A stretch of 39,608 nt of DNA from Rhodobacteraceae bacterium WD3A24 (GTDB lineage: Bacteria; Pseudomonadota; Alphaproteobacteria; Rhodobacterales; Rhodobacteraceae). Of the stretch, positions 14,135-21,893 are shown piece after piece. Both the position numbers and the translations under genes were made by a program. The notes beneath the pieces were generated by a model that worked only from the letters and a program-made list of their open reading frames with translations, made no database searches and was not told the DNA's origin. Each line of letters begins with the position of its first letter. The first letter of the stretch is position 1. Location: NCBI GenBank assembly GCA_002967695.1, contig PUHN01000034.1, positions 1-39,608 of the forward strand, read 5' to 3'.

Positions 14135-16132
14135 ATGGCCGTCATCGTGAGCGCCATGAGCGAGGATGTCGCAGGCAGGATGGTCCGCGTTGCAGGCGCG
14201 CAGACACGGGCGACGCCCGGGCGCCCGGCATTGGGCCAGACGGATGCGCGGCAGAAGGAAGCGCGCGCCGCTGTCTTTGCGACTCTCATCGGGCGGAGCC
14301 ACGGGGACGGCCCGGCGCCGCAGCATTCGGCTGACGGAGGGCAGGAGGCTCTCGCCGCCGGTGAGGGAGACGGGGCGGAAGGGCTGCCGCCGGCGCTTGC
14401 CGCGCCCTCGTCGCCGGATGCGGGCCATGTGTCCTATGAGGCGGAGTCGCCCGGTGGAGGGGCGTTTGACTCGCACCTCCGCGGGCAGGACGATCCCTCG
14501 CGGGCGGCCGCGGCTTTGGCAGGCAAATCCTTTGGTATTGCCCACGCCGAAAAAGCGGACGTCCTGCCGGACACGCCGCCCGACGGGGCGCGTGAGGCAT
14601 CGGGCGTGCCCGCCATCGCCGCAGCGGCGCAGCCCGGCGGTGAAAGGGCCGGTGGCGGGCCGCGCGGGCCGCGCGGGGCGGAGGGGCCACCTGTCGCGTG
14701 GCCCCGCACCGACGCGGATGGCGCGCCAGCGCATGGTTCGGCCCTCGCGGCGCCCGAGGAGGCCGACCGCCGCAACGATCGCACGGAAGTCCGGCCCGCC
14801 GACCAGCCTCATGGGCGGGACGCTGCCCGGCCGGAGGCGGGGGCGCAGGCCGCCCTGGTGGCCCGGCTTGCTGCCCCGCAGGCGGACGAGTCCCGCGCCG
14901 CCTCGATCGCCCACACTGCGCCACCCCCTGCTGGCGCGCCGGAAAGGTCTGCCGGCGCGGCGGCGGGTGCTGGCACCGGCCTGACTGCGGGCCACGCCGG
15001 CGAGCCGCCATCGGAGGGGGCACGGGCGCCGTCGCAGCCTGCGGGCGAGGGGCTGCCGCTCGAGGCCGCTCGGCTCCGCCGGCGCCGGCAACCGGCCCGG
15101 GATTTGCAGGATGCGGCGGCCCGCGGCGCTGCCGTGGTGGTCCACCGCCCCTCCGCGGGGGCGACTGCGGGGGCATCCTCCGCCCCCGCGCCAGGGCGTT
15201 CGAGCGGTGAAACCATGCCGCCGGCGCATTCGCGAGACGGGCGCCCCGCCGGAAGCGGGCGGGCCGCGCCGGCCGGTCCGGAGTCGCCGTCGGGTGATCG
15301 GCGCGCGAGCGCCGATCTATCGCCGGCCTTGGCAGGCCACGGGAATGTGTTCGGGCAGACCGGCGCCGCGGGCGGGCAGGGTGCGGGTGGCTCCGCGCCG
15401 CGCCGGCCAGTGCCCGAGGGCGCTCGCGAAGGTCAGCCCGGCCCCGCCGGTCGTGCAGCGGAGGCGTTCGTCACGCCGGCGCGAGGCGCCACGGAGCCTC
15501 CCGCCCCTGCGGACCGGCCTGTCGTGGTAAAGGTCACTTCCGCGCCCCGCACGGCGGCCGCGCCGGCAACGGCGGGCGCTCCGCCCTTGGCCCCTGAGCC
15601 AGGGATCCTGCCCTGGGGAGGTGGCGCAGGCCCCGGGGGCGCAGAAACATCTGGCGAAGGGGTGTCGCCGGCGCCCGACCCGCGCGCACCGGCTCCGCCG
15701 CAGACCCCGGCGGCGCCCCAGGCCGCGCCACGCGCCGACATCGCATCGAACGCGGCCCCCCAGATCGGCGCGGCGCTGACGCAGGCGGAAGACGGCCCCG
15801 TGGAGGTGCGCCTCTCGCCCGAGGAGCTCGGTCGGGTCCGGCTGTTCATGAGCGGCGGCGAGGGCGGCATGAATGTTCACCTGCAGGCCGACCGGGGCGA
15901 GACGCTCGATCTGCTGCGCCGCCATGTGTCGATGCTCGCGGACGAACTCAGACAGGCGGGATACGATGCCCTGAACTTCAGCTTCAGCGACGGGCGCGAG
16001 GATGCGCCCGCCCCGCAGGCGCACGCGCCGGTCACGCCCGCCGAACCGGAGGCGGATGGCGATGCGGGCGCCGGCCCCGCGCCACCGCCGCGCCGCCCCG
16101 GCGAGGATGCCGGGCTCGATCTCAGGCTTTGA
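14135..16132 (+). CDS. fliK: Flagellar hook-length control protein FliK
   Basis: FliK is the secreted ruler that measures the hook and makes FlhB switch to filament export. The 665-residue product has a very long N-terminal region rich in Ala, Gly, Pro and Arg, probably disordered, and a compact C-terminal Flg_hook domain at about residues 550-630 (VEVRLSPEELGRVRL, then LRQAGYDALNFSFSD). The start is uncertain: 14135 lies almost against a candidate regulatory site and lacks a good ribosome site; ATGs at 14156 and about 14180 are alternatives. flgD follows after 12 bases, so the two form an operon. Confidence 0.85.
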   Translation: MAVIVSAMSEDVAGRMVRVAGAQTRATPGRPALGQTDARQKEARAAVFATLIGRSHGDGPAPQHSADGGQEALAAGEGDGAEGLPPALAAPSSPDAGHVSYEAESPGGGAFDSHLRGQDDPSRAAAALAGKSFGIAHAEKADVLPDTPPDGAREASGVPAIAAAAQPGGERAGGGPRGPRGAEGPPVAWPRTDADGAPAHGSALAAPEEADRRNDRTEVRPADQPHGRDAARPEAGAQAALVARLAAPQADESRAASIAHTAPPPAGAPERSAGAAAGAGTGLTAGHAGEPPSEGARAPSQPAGEGLPLEAARLRRRRQPARDLQDAAARGAAVVVHRPSAGATAGASSAPAPGRSSGETMPPAHSRDGRPAGSGRAAPAGPESPSGDRRASADLSPALAGHGNVFGQTGAAGGQGAGGSAPRRPVPEGAREGQPGPAGRAAEAFVTPARGATEPPAPADRPVVVKVTSAPRTAAAPATAGAPPLAPEPGILPWGGGAGPGGAETSGEGVSPAPDPRAPAPPQTPAAPQAAPRADIASNAAPQIGAALTQAEDGPVEVRLSPEELGRVRLFMSGGEGGMNVHLQADRGETLDLLRRHVSMLADELRQAGYDALNFSFSDGREDAPAPQAHAPVTPAEPEADGDAGAGPAPPPRRPGEDAGLDLRL

Positions 16133-16144
16133 AAGGAGACACGC

Positions 16145-16816
16145 ATGATCGACACGTCGCCATCCGCCAACCAGATCGCATCCGCCGCTCCGACCGGCTC
16201 CACCGCCCCGCCCGACGATGGCGGAGGGCCGATGATCGATTCCGATTTCGAAACGTTTTTGACCATGCTGACCACGCAGATGCGCAATCAGGATCCGCTC
16301 AATCCGATGAAGTCGCAGGATTTCGCGGTCCAGCTGGCGACCTTTTCGGGGGTCGAACAACAGGTGCGGACCAATCAACTCATCGAAGGCCTGTCCACCC
16401 GGATGGGCCTTGCCGATCTCGCCGGCTGGATCGGGATGGAAGCGCGCGCCGCGGTTCCGGCGCAATTCGACGGGGATCCTGTCCAGGTCGTGCCAGCCAC
16501 CGCGCCAGAGGCCGAGGCAGCCGATCTCGTCATTCGCAACGCCGCCGGCAGGGAGGTGGATCGCCGGCCACTGTCGATGACGCAGGAAAGCGTCACCTGG
16601 CAGGGCGTGACGGCTGAGGGACGGCCGCTGCCGGAGGGGCGCTACAGCTTCGAGGTGGAAAGCCGCCGGGGCGACGAGATTATCGACACCCGACCGGCCG
16701 AAATCTATGCGCGGGTGGCGGAGGTGCGTGCCGATGGCGGCCGTGCAATGCTGGTGCTCGAGGGCGGCGGCGAGATCGCCAGTGACGCGGTCTCGGCGGT
16801 CCGGCGGGCGGACTGA
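16145..16816 (+). CDS. flgD: Hook cap / hook assembly protein FlgD
   Basis: FlgD is the scaffold cap under which the hook protein polymerises. The 223-residue product has the diagnostic N-terminal stretch (FLTMLTTQMRNQDPLNPMKS, about residues 38-57, continuing QDFAVQLATFSGVEQ) and a C-terminal FlgD Ig-like and tudor-like region (LPEGRYSFEVESRRGDE). Length is normal. It is cotranscribed with fliK and converges on ubiB, with 11 bases between the stops. The hook gene flgE, often next to flgD, is not here. Confidence 0.94.
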   Translation: MIDTSPSANQIASAAPTGSTAPPDDGGGPMIDSDFETFLTMLTTQMRNQDPLNPMKSQDFAVQLATFSGVEQQVRTNQLIEGLSTRMGLADLAGWIGMEARAAVPAQFDGDPVQVVPATAPEAEAADLVIRNAAGREVDRRPLSMTQESVTWQGVTAEGRPLPEGRYSFEVESRRGDEIIDTRPAEIYARVAEVRADGGRAMLVLEGGGEIASDAVSAVRRAD

Positions 16817-16827
16817 CGCGCGCCACG

Positions 16828-18354
16828 CTAAAGCAGTGTCGCGATCCACACGCCCAGCCCGGTGAACGCCGCGCCCGCCGTCATCCATACGAGCGGCCAG
16901 AGCCGCGACGGGCGCGCAGCCTGGCCCGCCCCGCCCCACCCCATCAGCCGGGCCTCGACCATCTGCGGCAGCCGCGGACCGAAGCGCGAGAGCACCTGCG
17001 CGGCTCTGGCGAGGTCGCGCAGGGCCGCACGGGGGCCGACATTGTCGCGGATGTAGTCCTCGACCACCGGCTGTGCGACGCGCCAGATATTGATCTGCGG
17101 GTGGAGCGATCGCGCCACGCCTTCGACCACGACCATCGTGCGCTGCAGCAGGATCAACTCGGTGCGCGTTTCCATGCCGAAGCGTTCGGTCACCTCGAAG
17201 AGGTAATTGAGAAGCCGCGCCATGGAGATGCCTGTGGCGTCCATGTCGAAGATCGGCTCGCCGACGGCGCGCAGCGCGCGGGCGAATTCGTCGATGTCCT
17301 GATCGGCGGGCACGTAACCGGCCTCGAAATGCACCTCGGCGACACGGCGGTAATCCTTGCGGATGAAGCCATAGAGAATCTCGGCATAGACGCGGCGGGT
17401 GTATTCGTCGATCCGGCCCATGATGCCGAAATCGAGTGCGATGATGGTGCCGTCGGCGGCGACCTTGAGATTGCCCTGATGCATGTCGGCGTGGAAATAG
17501 CCGTCGCGCAGGGCGTGGGTTAGGAAGAGCCGCAGCACCCGCTCGCCGAGCGCGCCGCGATCGACCCCGAGCAGGTCGATGGCGGCATTCTCCCCCAGCG
17601 GTGCCCCTTCGGCCCATTGCAGCGTCATCACGTTGCGGCTGCACAGCAACCAGTGCGGGCGCGGCACCGCGAAGCCCGCATCGCCTTCGGTGTTGGCGGC
17701 GAATTCGGCCGCCGCGGCGCTTTCGAGGCGCAGATCGAGCTCGCCCATCACCACGCCCTCGAAATGGGCGATTACCTCCGAAGGGCGCAGCCGCCGCGTG
17801 GCCGGCATCAGCGCCTCGATCAGCCCGGCGGCCAGATAGAAGGCGTCGATGTCCTTGCGAAAGGCCTGCAGGATTCCGGGCCGCAGCACCTTGACGGCGA
17901 CCTCGTCGCCCGCGTCGGACAGACGGGCGTGATGAACCTGCGCGATCGAGGCCGCCGCGACGGGTTCGGAAAACTCCGAGAACAGCGCGTCGAGCGGGGC
18001 GTCGAGTTCGGCCTCGATCATCGCGCGGGCCGTGTCCCTCGGGAAGGGGGGCAGCTTGTCCTGCAGCACCCGCAGCTGCCGGGCGAGCTCCTCGCCCACC
18101 ACGTCGGGGCGGGTGGACAGGATCTGGCCGAACTTGATGTAGGCCGGTCCCAGCGCGGTGAGCGCGCGCGTGGCGGGGGGCAGAGCGGGGTCGCCCTTGA
18201 GGCCGAGCCACTTGAACGGCCAGCCCAGCGCGCGGGTCGCCAGCCGCAGCCGCGGGGGCGCGCGGAAGGCCTCGAGCACGACGCCCATCGCCCCCGTGCG
18301 TTCGAGCGTCGCGCCGGTGCGAACCAGTCGCCAGATATTGTGCGGTCCGCGCAT
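16828..18354 (-). CDS. ubiB: Ubiquinone biosynthesis kinase-like protein UbiB
   Basis: UbiB is an atypical protein-kinase-like ATPase needed for ubiquinone synthesis, acting at the inner membrane. The 508-residue product has the KxGQ motif (YIKFGQILSTRPDVV), the ELDLRLESAAAAEF helix, the HADMHQGN catalytic-loop equivalent and the DFGIMGRI metal-binding motif. The C-terminus holds a membrane anchor (about residues 485-506). I start it at the ATG at 18354, one base after the ubiE stop, so the two are an operon. Upstream in-frame codons lie inside ubiE. Confidence 0.95.
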   Translation of the reverse strand: MRGPHNIWRLVRTGATLERTGAMGVVLEAFRAPPRLRLATRALGWPFKWLGLKGDPALPPATRALTALGPAYIKFGQILSTRPDVVGEELARQLRVLQDKLPPFPRDTARAMIEAELDAPLDALFSEFSEPVAAASIAQVHHARLSDAGDEVAVKVLRPGILQAFRKDIDAFYLAAGLIEALMPATRRLRPSEVIAHFEGVVMGELDLRLESAAAAEFAANTEGDAGFAVPRPHWLLCSRNVMTLQWAEGAPLGENAAIDLLGVDRGALGERVLRLFLTHALRDGYFHADMHQGNLKVAADGTIIALDFGIMGRIDEYTRRVYAEILYGFIRKDYRRVAEVHFEAGYVPADQDIDEFARALRAVGEPIFDMDATGISMARLLNYLFEVTERFGMETRTELILLQRTMVVVEGVARSLHPQINIWRVAQPVVEDYIRDNVGPRAALRDLARAAQVLSRFGPRLPQMVEARLMGWGGAGQAARPSRLWPLVWMTAGAAFTGLGVWIATLL

Positions 18355-18355
18355 G

Positions 18356-19108
18356 TCAGAGCTTCCAGCCGGAATGCAGCGCAGCCACGCCCATGGTGAG
18401 ATTGCGGTACTTGACCTGCTCGAAGCCGGCGGCGCGGATGATTTCGGCGAAACGGTCCTGATCGGGAAAACGGCGGATGGATTCGACAAGGTATTGGTAG
18501 CTCGCGCGGTCGCGCGTGACGATCTGGCCGATGGCGGGGATCACGTTGAAACTGTAGATGTCGTAGACGCGCTGGAGCAGCGGATTGGGCACCTGGCTGA
18601 ACTCCAGCACCATCAGTCGCCCGCCCGGGCGCAGCACGCGGAAGGCTTCGGCCAGCGCGGCGTCGATGCGGGTGACGTTGCGGATGCCGAAGGAGATCGT
18701 GTAGGCGTCGAAGCTGGCCTCGGGAAAGGGCAGCGCCATCGCATCGCCCACCACCCATCCCAGGCTGTCGGCGAGTTGGGCGGCCTCGGCGCGCTTGCGT
18801 CCCTCGACGAGCATCGACTCGGTCATGTCGAGCACGACCGCCTCGGCCCCCGGCGCGCGGGCGAGAAAACGGAAGGCGATGTCGCCGGTGCCGCCGGCGA
18901 CATCGAGCAGCCGCTGGTCCGGCCGCGGGGCGAGCCAGTCCATCATGGCGTTCTTCCACACGCGATGAACGCCGCCCGACATCAGGTCGTTCATCACGTC
19001 GTAACGGGCGGCGACGCTCGTGAAGACGCCGTGCACCATGCCGGCTTTCTCGTCCTCGCCCACCGTCTGAAAGCCGAAATGGGTCGTCCTGGGATCGTCG
19101 TCGGTCAT
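18356..19108 (-). CDS. ubiE: Ubiquinone/menaquinone C-methyltransferase UbiE
   Basis: UbiE is the SAM-dependent C-methyltransferase of ubiquinone (and menaquinone) synthesis. The 250-residue product has SAM motif I ([15 protein letters not shown]), the family patterns [19 protein letters not shown] and [12 protein letters not shown], and the C-terminal [20 protein letters not shown]. Length matches the family. It heads the ubiE-ubiB operon and is divergent from mutM, with 84 bases between the starts that include a candidate promoter. Confidence 0.96.
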   Translation of the reverse strand: MTDDDPRTTHFGFQTVGEDEKAGMVHGVFTSVAARYDVMNDLMSGGVHRVWKNAMMDWLAPRPDQRLLDVAGGTGDIAFRFLARAPGAEAVVLDMTESMLVEGRKRAEAAQLADSLGWVVGDAMALPFPEASFDAYTISFGIRNVTRIDAALAEAFRVLRPGGRLMVLEFSQVPNPLLQRVYDIYSFNVIPAIGQIVTRDRASYQYLVESIRRFPDQDRFAEIIRAAGFEQVKYRNLTMGVAALHSGWKL

Positions 19109-19137
19109 GGGGCCTTGCCGTGTCTGCGTTTCCTCTC

Positions 19138-19165
19138 CTTATAGGGCAGCGGCGGGGTGTTACAA
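19138..19165 (-). promoter_or_regulatory. Candidate promoter of ubiE-ubiB
   Basis: TTGTAA-N16-TATAAG read toward ubiE resembles a housekeeping sigma promoter, about 30 bases before the ubiE ATG. An imperfect inverted repeat (GGCGGG and CCCGCC cores at 19151-19156 and 19170-19175) overlaps it. The mutM promoter is probably in the same 84 bases but is not clear. Confidence 0.4.
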
Positions 19166-19192
19166 TCCGCCCGCCCTGCGATGGAGATGCGC

Positions 19193-20056
19193 GTGCCCGA
19201 ATTGCCCGAAGTCGAGACTGTGCGCCGCGGGCTCATGCCGGTGATGGAGGGCCGCGCGATCACGCAGGCCGAGCTGCGCCGCCCGGATCTGCGCCGGCCC
19301 TTTCCGCCGGACATGGCCGAGCGGCTCACGGGGGCGCGCGTGGTGCGGCTGGGACGGCGGTCGAAATACATCCTTGTCGATCTCGACACGGGCGAGACGC
19401 TGATCGTGCATCTGGGTATGTCGGGGCGCATGGTGGTGAGCACGGGCGCGGCGGCGCATGTTCCGGGCGCTTTCGCGCTGGGACATCCCCCTGAGGAGAA
19501 GCACGATCATGTCATTCTGCACATGGAGGACGGCGCGCGCATCGTGTTCAACGACGCACGCCGTTTCGGGGCGATGGATCTCTGGCCGACCGAGCGCATC
19601 GAGACGCATTGGCTTCTGGCCGAGCTCGGCCCCGAGCCACTGGGCAACAGCTTTGACGAGCCCTATCTGATCGCCCGGCTCAGGGGGCGGCACATGCCGG
19701 TGAAGGCCGCGTTGCTCGATCAGCGGGTGGTGGCGGGGCTGGGCAACATCTATGTCTGCGAGGCGCTCCACCGTGCCGGGGTTTCGCCGCGGCGCAAGGC
19801 GGGCCGGATCGCCCCGGCGCGGGTCGGCCGGCTCGTGCCGGCAATCCGCAATGTGCTGGGCGAGGCGATCGCGGCGGGGGGGTCGACCCTGCGCGATCAC
19901 CGCCGCACCGATGGCGAGCTGGGCTATTTCCAGCACACCTTCCGCGTCTATGGCCGCGAAGGCGCGCCCTGCACCGCGCCGGGCTGCACGGGGCGGGTGC
20001 GCCGGATCGTCCAGTCCGGCCGTTCGACCTTCTATTGCACGGCCTGCCAAAGATGA
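19193..20056 (+). CDS. mutM: Formamidopyrimidine-DNA glycosylase (Fpg/MutM)
   Basis: MutM removes 8-oxoguanine and other oxidised purines from DNA and nicks the abasic site. The family requires proline immediately after the initiator, because its amino group is the nucleophile. Here that proline is preceded by a GTG codon at 19193 (then [12 protein letters not shown]), with GGAG 6 bases upstream, so GTG is the start; the ATGs at 19181 and 19187 would bury the nucleophile. The 287-residue product ends in a zinc finger whose four cysteines are near C-T-A-P-G-C and Y-C-T-A-C. It is divergent from ubiE. Confidence 0.95.
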   Translation: MPELPEVETVRRGLMPVMEGRAITQAELRRPDLRRPFPPDMAERLTGARVVRLGRRSKYILVDLDTGETLIVHLGMSGRMVVSTGAAAHVPGAFALGHPPEEKHDHVILHMEDGARIVFNDARRFGAMDLWPTERIETHWLLAELGPEPLGNSFDEPYLIARLRGRHMPVKAALLDQRVVAGLGNIYVCEALHRAGVSPRRKAGRIAPARVGRLVPAIRNVLGEAIAAGGSTLRDHRRTDGELGYFQHTFRVYGREGAPCTAPGCTGRVRRIVQSGRSTFYCTACQR

Positions 20057-20057
20057 C

Positions 20058-20085
20058 TTGAACCACTGCGTCAGGGTGCTATGGA
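20058..20085 (+). promoter_or_regulatory. Candidate promoter of the enoyl-CoA hydratase gene
   Basis: TTGAAC-N16-TATGGA lies in the 62-base gap after mutM, about 33 bases before the next ATG. Both hexamers are partial matches to the housekeeping consensus. An AGGAAGG ribosome site follows. Confidence 0.4.
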
Positions 20086-20118
20086 CTCGCGCCACTCACA
20101 TCAGGAAGGTGGCTCACC

Positions 20119-20895
20119 ATGGCCTATGAGACGCTGATCGTCGAAATCTCGGACCATGTTGCGCTGGTCAAGCTCAACCGGCCCGAGGCCCTCAACGCCC
20201 TCAACAGCAAGCTGATGAGCGAGCTCAGCGCGGCGCTGAAGGCGGCCGACGCCAACGAGAAGGTGCGCTGCATCGTCCTGACCGGGTCGGAAAAGGCATT
20301 CGCCGCCGGCGCCGACATTAAGGAGATGGCCGACAAGAGCTTTGTGGATGCCTTTCTCAGCGATTTCTTCGGCCCCGAGGCCGACGATATCATGCGCGTG
20401 CGCAAGCCGGTCATCGCGGCCGTCTCCGGCTACGCGCTGGGTGGCGGCTGCGAACTGGCGATGATGTGCGATTTCATCATCGCCGCGGACACGGCGAAAT
20501 TCGGCCAGCCCGAGATCAATCTGGGCGTCGTCGCCGGCATCGGCGGCACGCAGCGTCTCACGCGCTATGCGGGGAAGTCCAAGTCGATGGACATGCATCT
20601 GACGGGGCGGTTCATGGATGCCGAGGAAGCCGAGCGCGCCGGGCTCGTCAGCCGCGTCGTGCCTGCCAAGAAACTGATGGAGACCGCGCTGGAGGCCGCG
20701 CACAAGATCGCCGAGAAATCCGCGATCAGCGTCATGGCGGTCAAGGAGGCGGTCAATCGGAGCTACGAGACCACGATGCGCGAGGGTATCCTGTTCGAGA
20801 GGCGGCTGTTCCATTCGCTCTTTGCGACTCAGGACCAGGCCGAGGGCATGGCCGCGTTTCTCGAAAAGCGCGAGGCGCAGTTCCGTGACCGGTGA
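20119..20895 (+). CDS. Enoyl-CoA hydratase (crotonase family)
   Basis: This enzyme hydrates trans-2-enoyl-CoA to 3-hydroxyacyl-CoA in fatty-acid beta-oxidation. The 258-residue product has the oxyanion-hole motif (AAGADIKEM), the first catalytic Glu in [16 protein letters not shown] and the second in [10 protein letters not shown], followed by GGTQRL. The residue normally Pro after the second Glu loop is Ala here (VVAGIGG), which I recall from related Rhodobacterales proteins. Both catalytic glutamates are retained, so hydratase activity is expected. The exact substrate length is not evident. Its place between mutM and rpsT is a conserved chromosomal neighbourhood, not a pathway operon. Confidence 0.9.
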   Translation: MAYETLIVEISDHVALVKLNRPEALNALNSKLMSELSAALKAADANEKVRCIVLTGSEKAFAAGADIKEMADKSFVDAFLSDFFGPEADDIMRVRKPVIAAVSGYALGGGCELAMMCDFIIAADTAKFGQPEINLGVVAGIGGTQRLTRYAGKSKSMDMHLTGRFMDAEEAERAGLVSRVVPAKKLMETALEAAHKIAEKSAISVMAVKEAVNRSYETTMREGILFERRLFHSLFATQDQAEGMAAFLEKREAQFRDR

Positions 20896-20926
20896 CGGGG
20901 TGGTGCGAAAACCCGCCCCCACCCGT
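20895..20926 (+). terminator. Weak hairpin after the enoyl-CoA hydratase gene
   Basis: Arms ACGGGGTGG and CCACCCGT pair over 8 positions with one bulged G, across a 15-base loop. It starts at the last base of the stop codon and ends where the rpsT -35 begins. No U-tract follows. Confidence 0.25.
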
Positions 20927-20954
20927 TGACTTGGCGCCGACTCGCCCCTAGAAG
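20926..20954 (+). promoter_or_regulatory. Promoter of rpsT
   Basis: TTGACT-N17-TAGAAG is a strong match to the housekeeping sigma consensus with ideal spacing. It lies about 42 bases before the rpsT ATG, allowing a leader of about 35 bases. Confidence 0.65.
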
Positions 20955-20996
20955 CGCGTTTTCAGAATTCCTCGAACCGAAATCGGAAGTCGATAC

Positions 20997-21263
20997 ATGG
21001 CCAATACGCCCCAATCCAAGAAGCGCGCCCGCCAGAATGCGCGCCGCTATGCTGTGAACAAGGCGCGCCGGTCGCGAATCCGCACCTATCTGCGCAAGGT
21101 GGAGGAAGCCATCGCCGCCGGCGATCCGACGGTCGCGCAGTCGGCCCTGCGCGTCGCCCAGCCCGAACTCGCTCGCGGCGTGACCAAGGGCGTGGTGCAC
21201 AAGAATACCGCCGCACGGAAGATGTCGCGTCTTTCGGCGCGGGTGAAGGCGCTGGGGGCCTGA
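20997..21263 (+). CDS. rpsT: 30S ribosomal protein S20
   Basis: S20 binds 16S rRNA early in assembly of the small subunit. The 88-residue basic product has the typical N-terminus ([17 protein letters not shown]) and C-terminal [20 protein letters not shown]. Length matches the family. It is a single-gene transcription unit with its own promoter upstream and a hairpin-plus-T-tract terminator downstream. The position just before dnaA is a conserved alphaproteobacterial arrangement. Confidence 0.97.
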   Translation: MANTPQSKKRARQNARRYAVNKARRSRIRTYLRKVEEAIAAGDPTVAQSALRVAQPELARGVTKGVVHKNTAARKMSRLSARVKALGA

Positions 21264-21291
21264 CACCGGTACGGCAAGTCCCAAAGTATTG

Positions 21292-21320
21292 AAAAGGCGC
21301 GCCTTTCGGCGCGCTTTTTC
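21292..21320 (+). terminator. Intrinsic terminator after rpsT
   Basis: A 7-bp GC stem (GCGCGCC, loop TTTC, GGCGCGC) is followed by five T. It lies about 30 bases after the rpsT stop. The A-run before and T-run after could extend the stem and give some activity in both directions. Confidence 0.85.
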
Positions 21321-21337
21321 GGTTCTGGCGCTCCTCC

Positions 21338-21398
21338 CCTTGACTGTGCCCGAAACCCCACGCTGCGCGCGATTCTCATGATCGCGTATGAGTCAAGG
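21338..21398. repeat. Inverted repeat upstream of dnaA (8-bp arms)
   Basis: CCTTGACT at 21338-21345 and its exact complement AGTCAAGG at 21391-21398 are 45 bases apart. Within them lies a second small dyad, CTCAT at 21375-21379 and ATGAG at 21388-21392. The left arm contains a TTGACT that looks like a -35 but has no fitting -10. Confidence 0.5.
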
Positions 21399-21416
21399 CG
21401 CAAGTTCAGTTGCGCC
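21397..21416. repeat. Inverted repeat over the candidate dnaA -35
   Basis: GGCGCAA and TTGCGCC are perfect 7-base arms around a 6-base spacer. The right arm contains the TTGCGC that I propose as the -35 of dnaA. This placement is typical of a repressor operator, but no regulator is identified. Confidence 0.45.
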
Positions 21417-21438
21417 GCGCGCGCCGCGCTTGCTACCT
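21410..21438 (+). promoter_or_regulatory. Candidate promoter of dnaA
   Basis: TTGCGC-N17-CTACCT has ideal spacing and hexamers of a kind used by GC-rich alphaproteobacteria. If used, the dnaA mRNA would carry a leader of about 450 bases. A closer promoter cannot be excluded. Confidence 0.4.
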
Positions 21439-21893
21439 TCCAAGAGCGATTCACGCCGACTTTGGGGGGACATGGGGATGCGATGAGGTGCGCAGGCGGT
21501 TGATGTCCCGCAAGAGGATGCGCCGCATTTCGTATTGGCACCTTCTCGCAATGCGATCGGACACCGGCACGCCATGGGCGGGCTTGGCCGTCCGGTCATC
21601 GCGAAGGATGCGGGGAGCTGCCTCTCGCTTTGTTTTCGCGGACATGTCCAGGGCAAGAAGACTTTCTCCGGCCGGTGCTTTCGAGCGCCGTCTCTGGCGA
21701 TTGCGCCGGTTGCCGGAAAGGACGCCAAGTATGCCCCGCCGGAGCCGGGCCGGCTTTGGCGGCCGGGGTAGTTGTCGGTCGTAACGCGATAACGCCGTCC
21801 GGCGCCTTCGGGCCGGGGCAGTGTCTGGCAGCGAGAAGACGCGCGCGACAGGACGGGCGCCCAAAACAACGCGGCAAATCGGGTCGGGACAGA

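Larger units (their letters stand above)
21321..21893. other. Long non-coding region upstream of dnaA
   Basis: About 570 bases separate the rpsT terminator from the dnaA ATG. Open frames here have no recognisable protein features. No match to the DnaA box TTATCCACA was found on either strand, and no AT-rich unwinding element, so it does not look like oriC. It holds a candidate dnaA promoter at 21410-21438, nested inverted repeats at 21338-21416, and a remaining leader of about 450 bases with several GC-rich potential hairpins. I see no other gene in it. Confidence 0.6.

Noticed and set aside
14072-15229. Long reverse-strand frame extending the FlgJ-like gene upstream across fliK (494 residues in total)
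   Set aside because: It is antisense to the Pro/Ala/Gly-rich part of FliK, has low-complexity Arg-rich sequence, and the FlgJ homology and ribosome site begin only at 14071.
15317-18211. 964-residue reverse-strand open frame over fliK, flgD and ubiB
   Set aside because: It is a GC-driven shadow; ubiB on the same strand in another frame is unmistakable, and the product matches nothing.
21340-21368. TTGACT at 21340 as a dnaA promoter -35
   Set aside because: The sequence 17 bases on (CTGCGC) is not a plausible -10; the hexamer fits better as part of the inverted repeat.
21535-21771. 78-residue forward open frame upstream of dnaA
   Set aside because: There is no ribosome site, no homology I recognise and no coding-like composition; it is more likely part of the leader.
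21264-21893. Replication origin upstream of dnaA
   Set aside because: No DnaA-box matches and no AT-rich element were found by eye.
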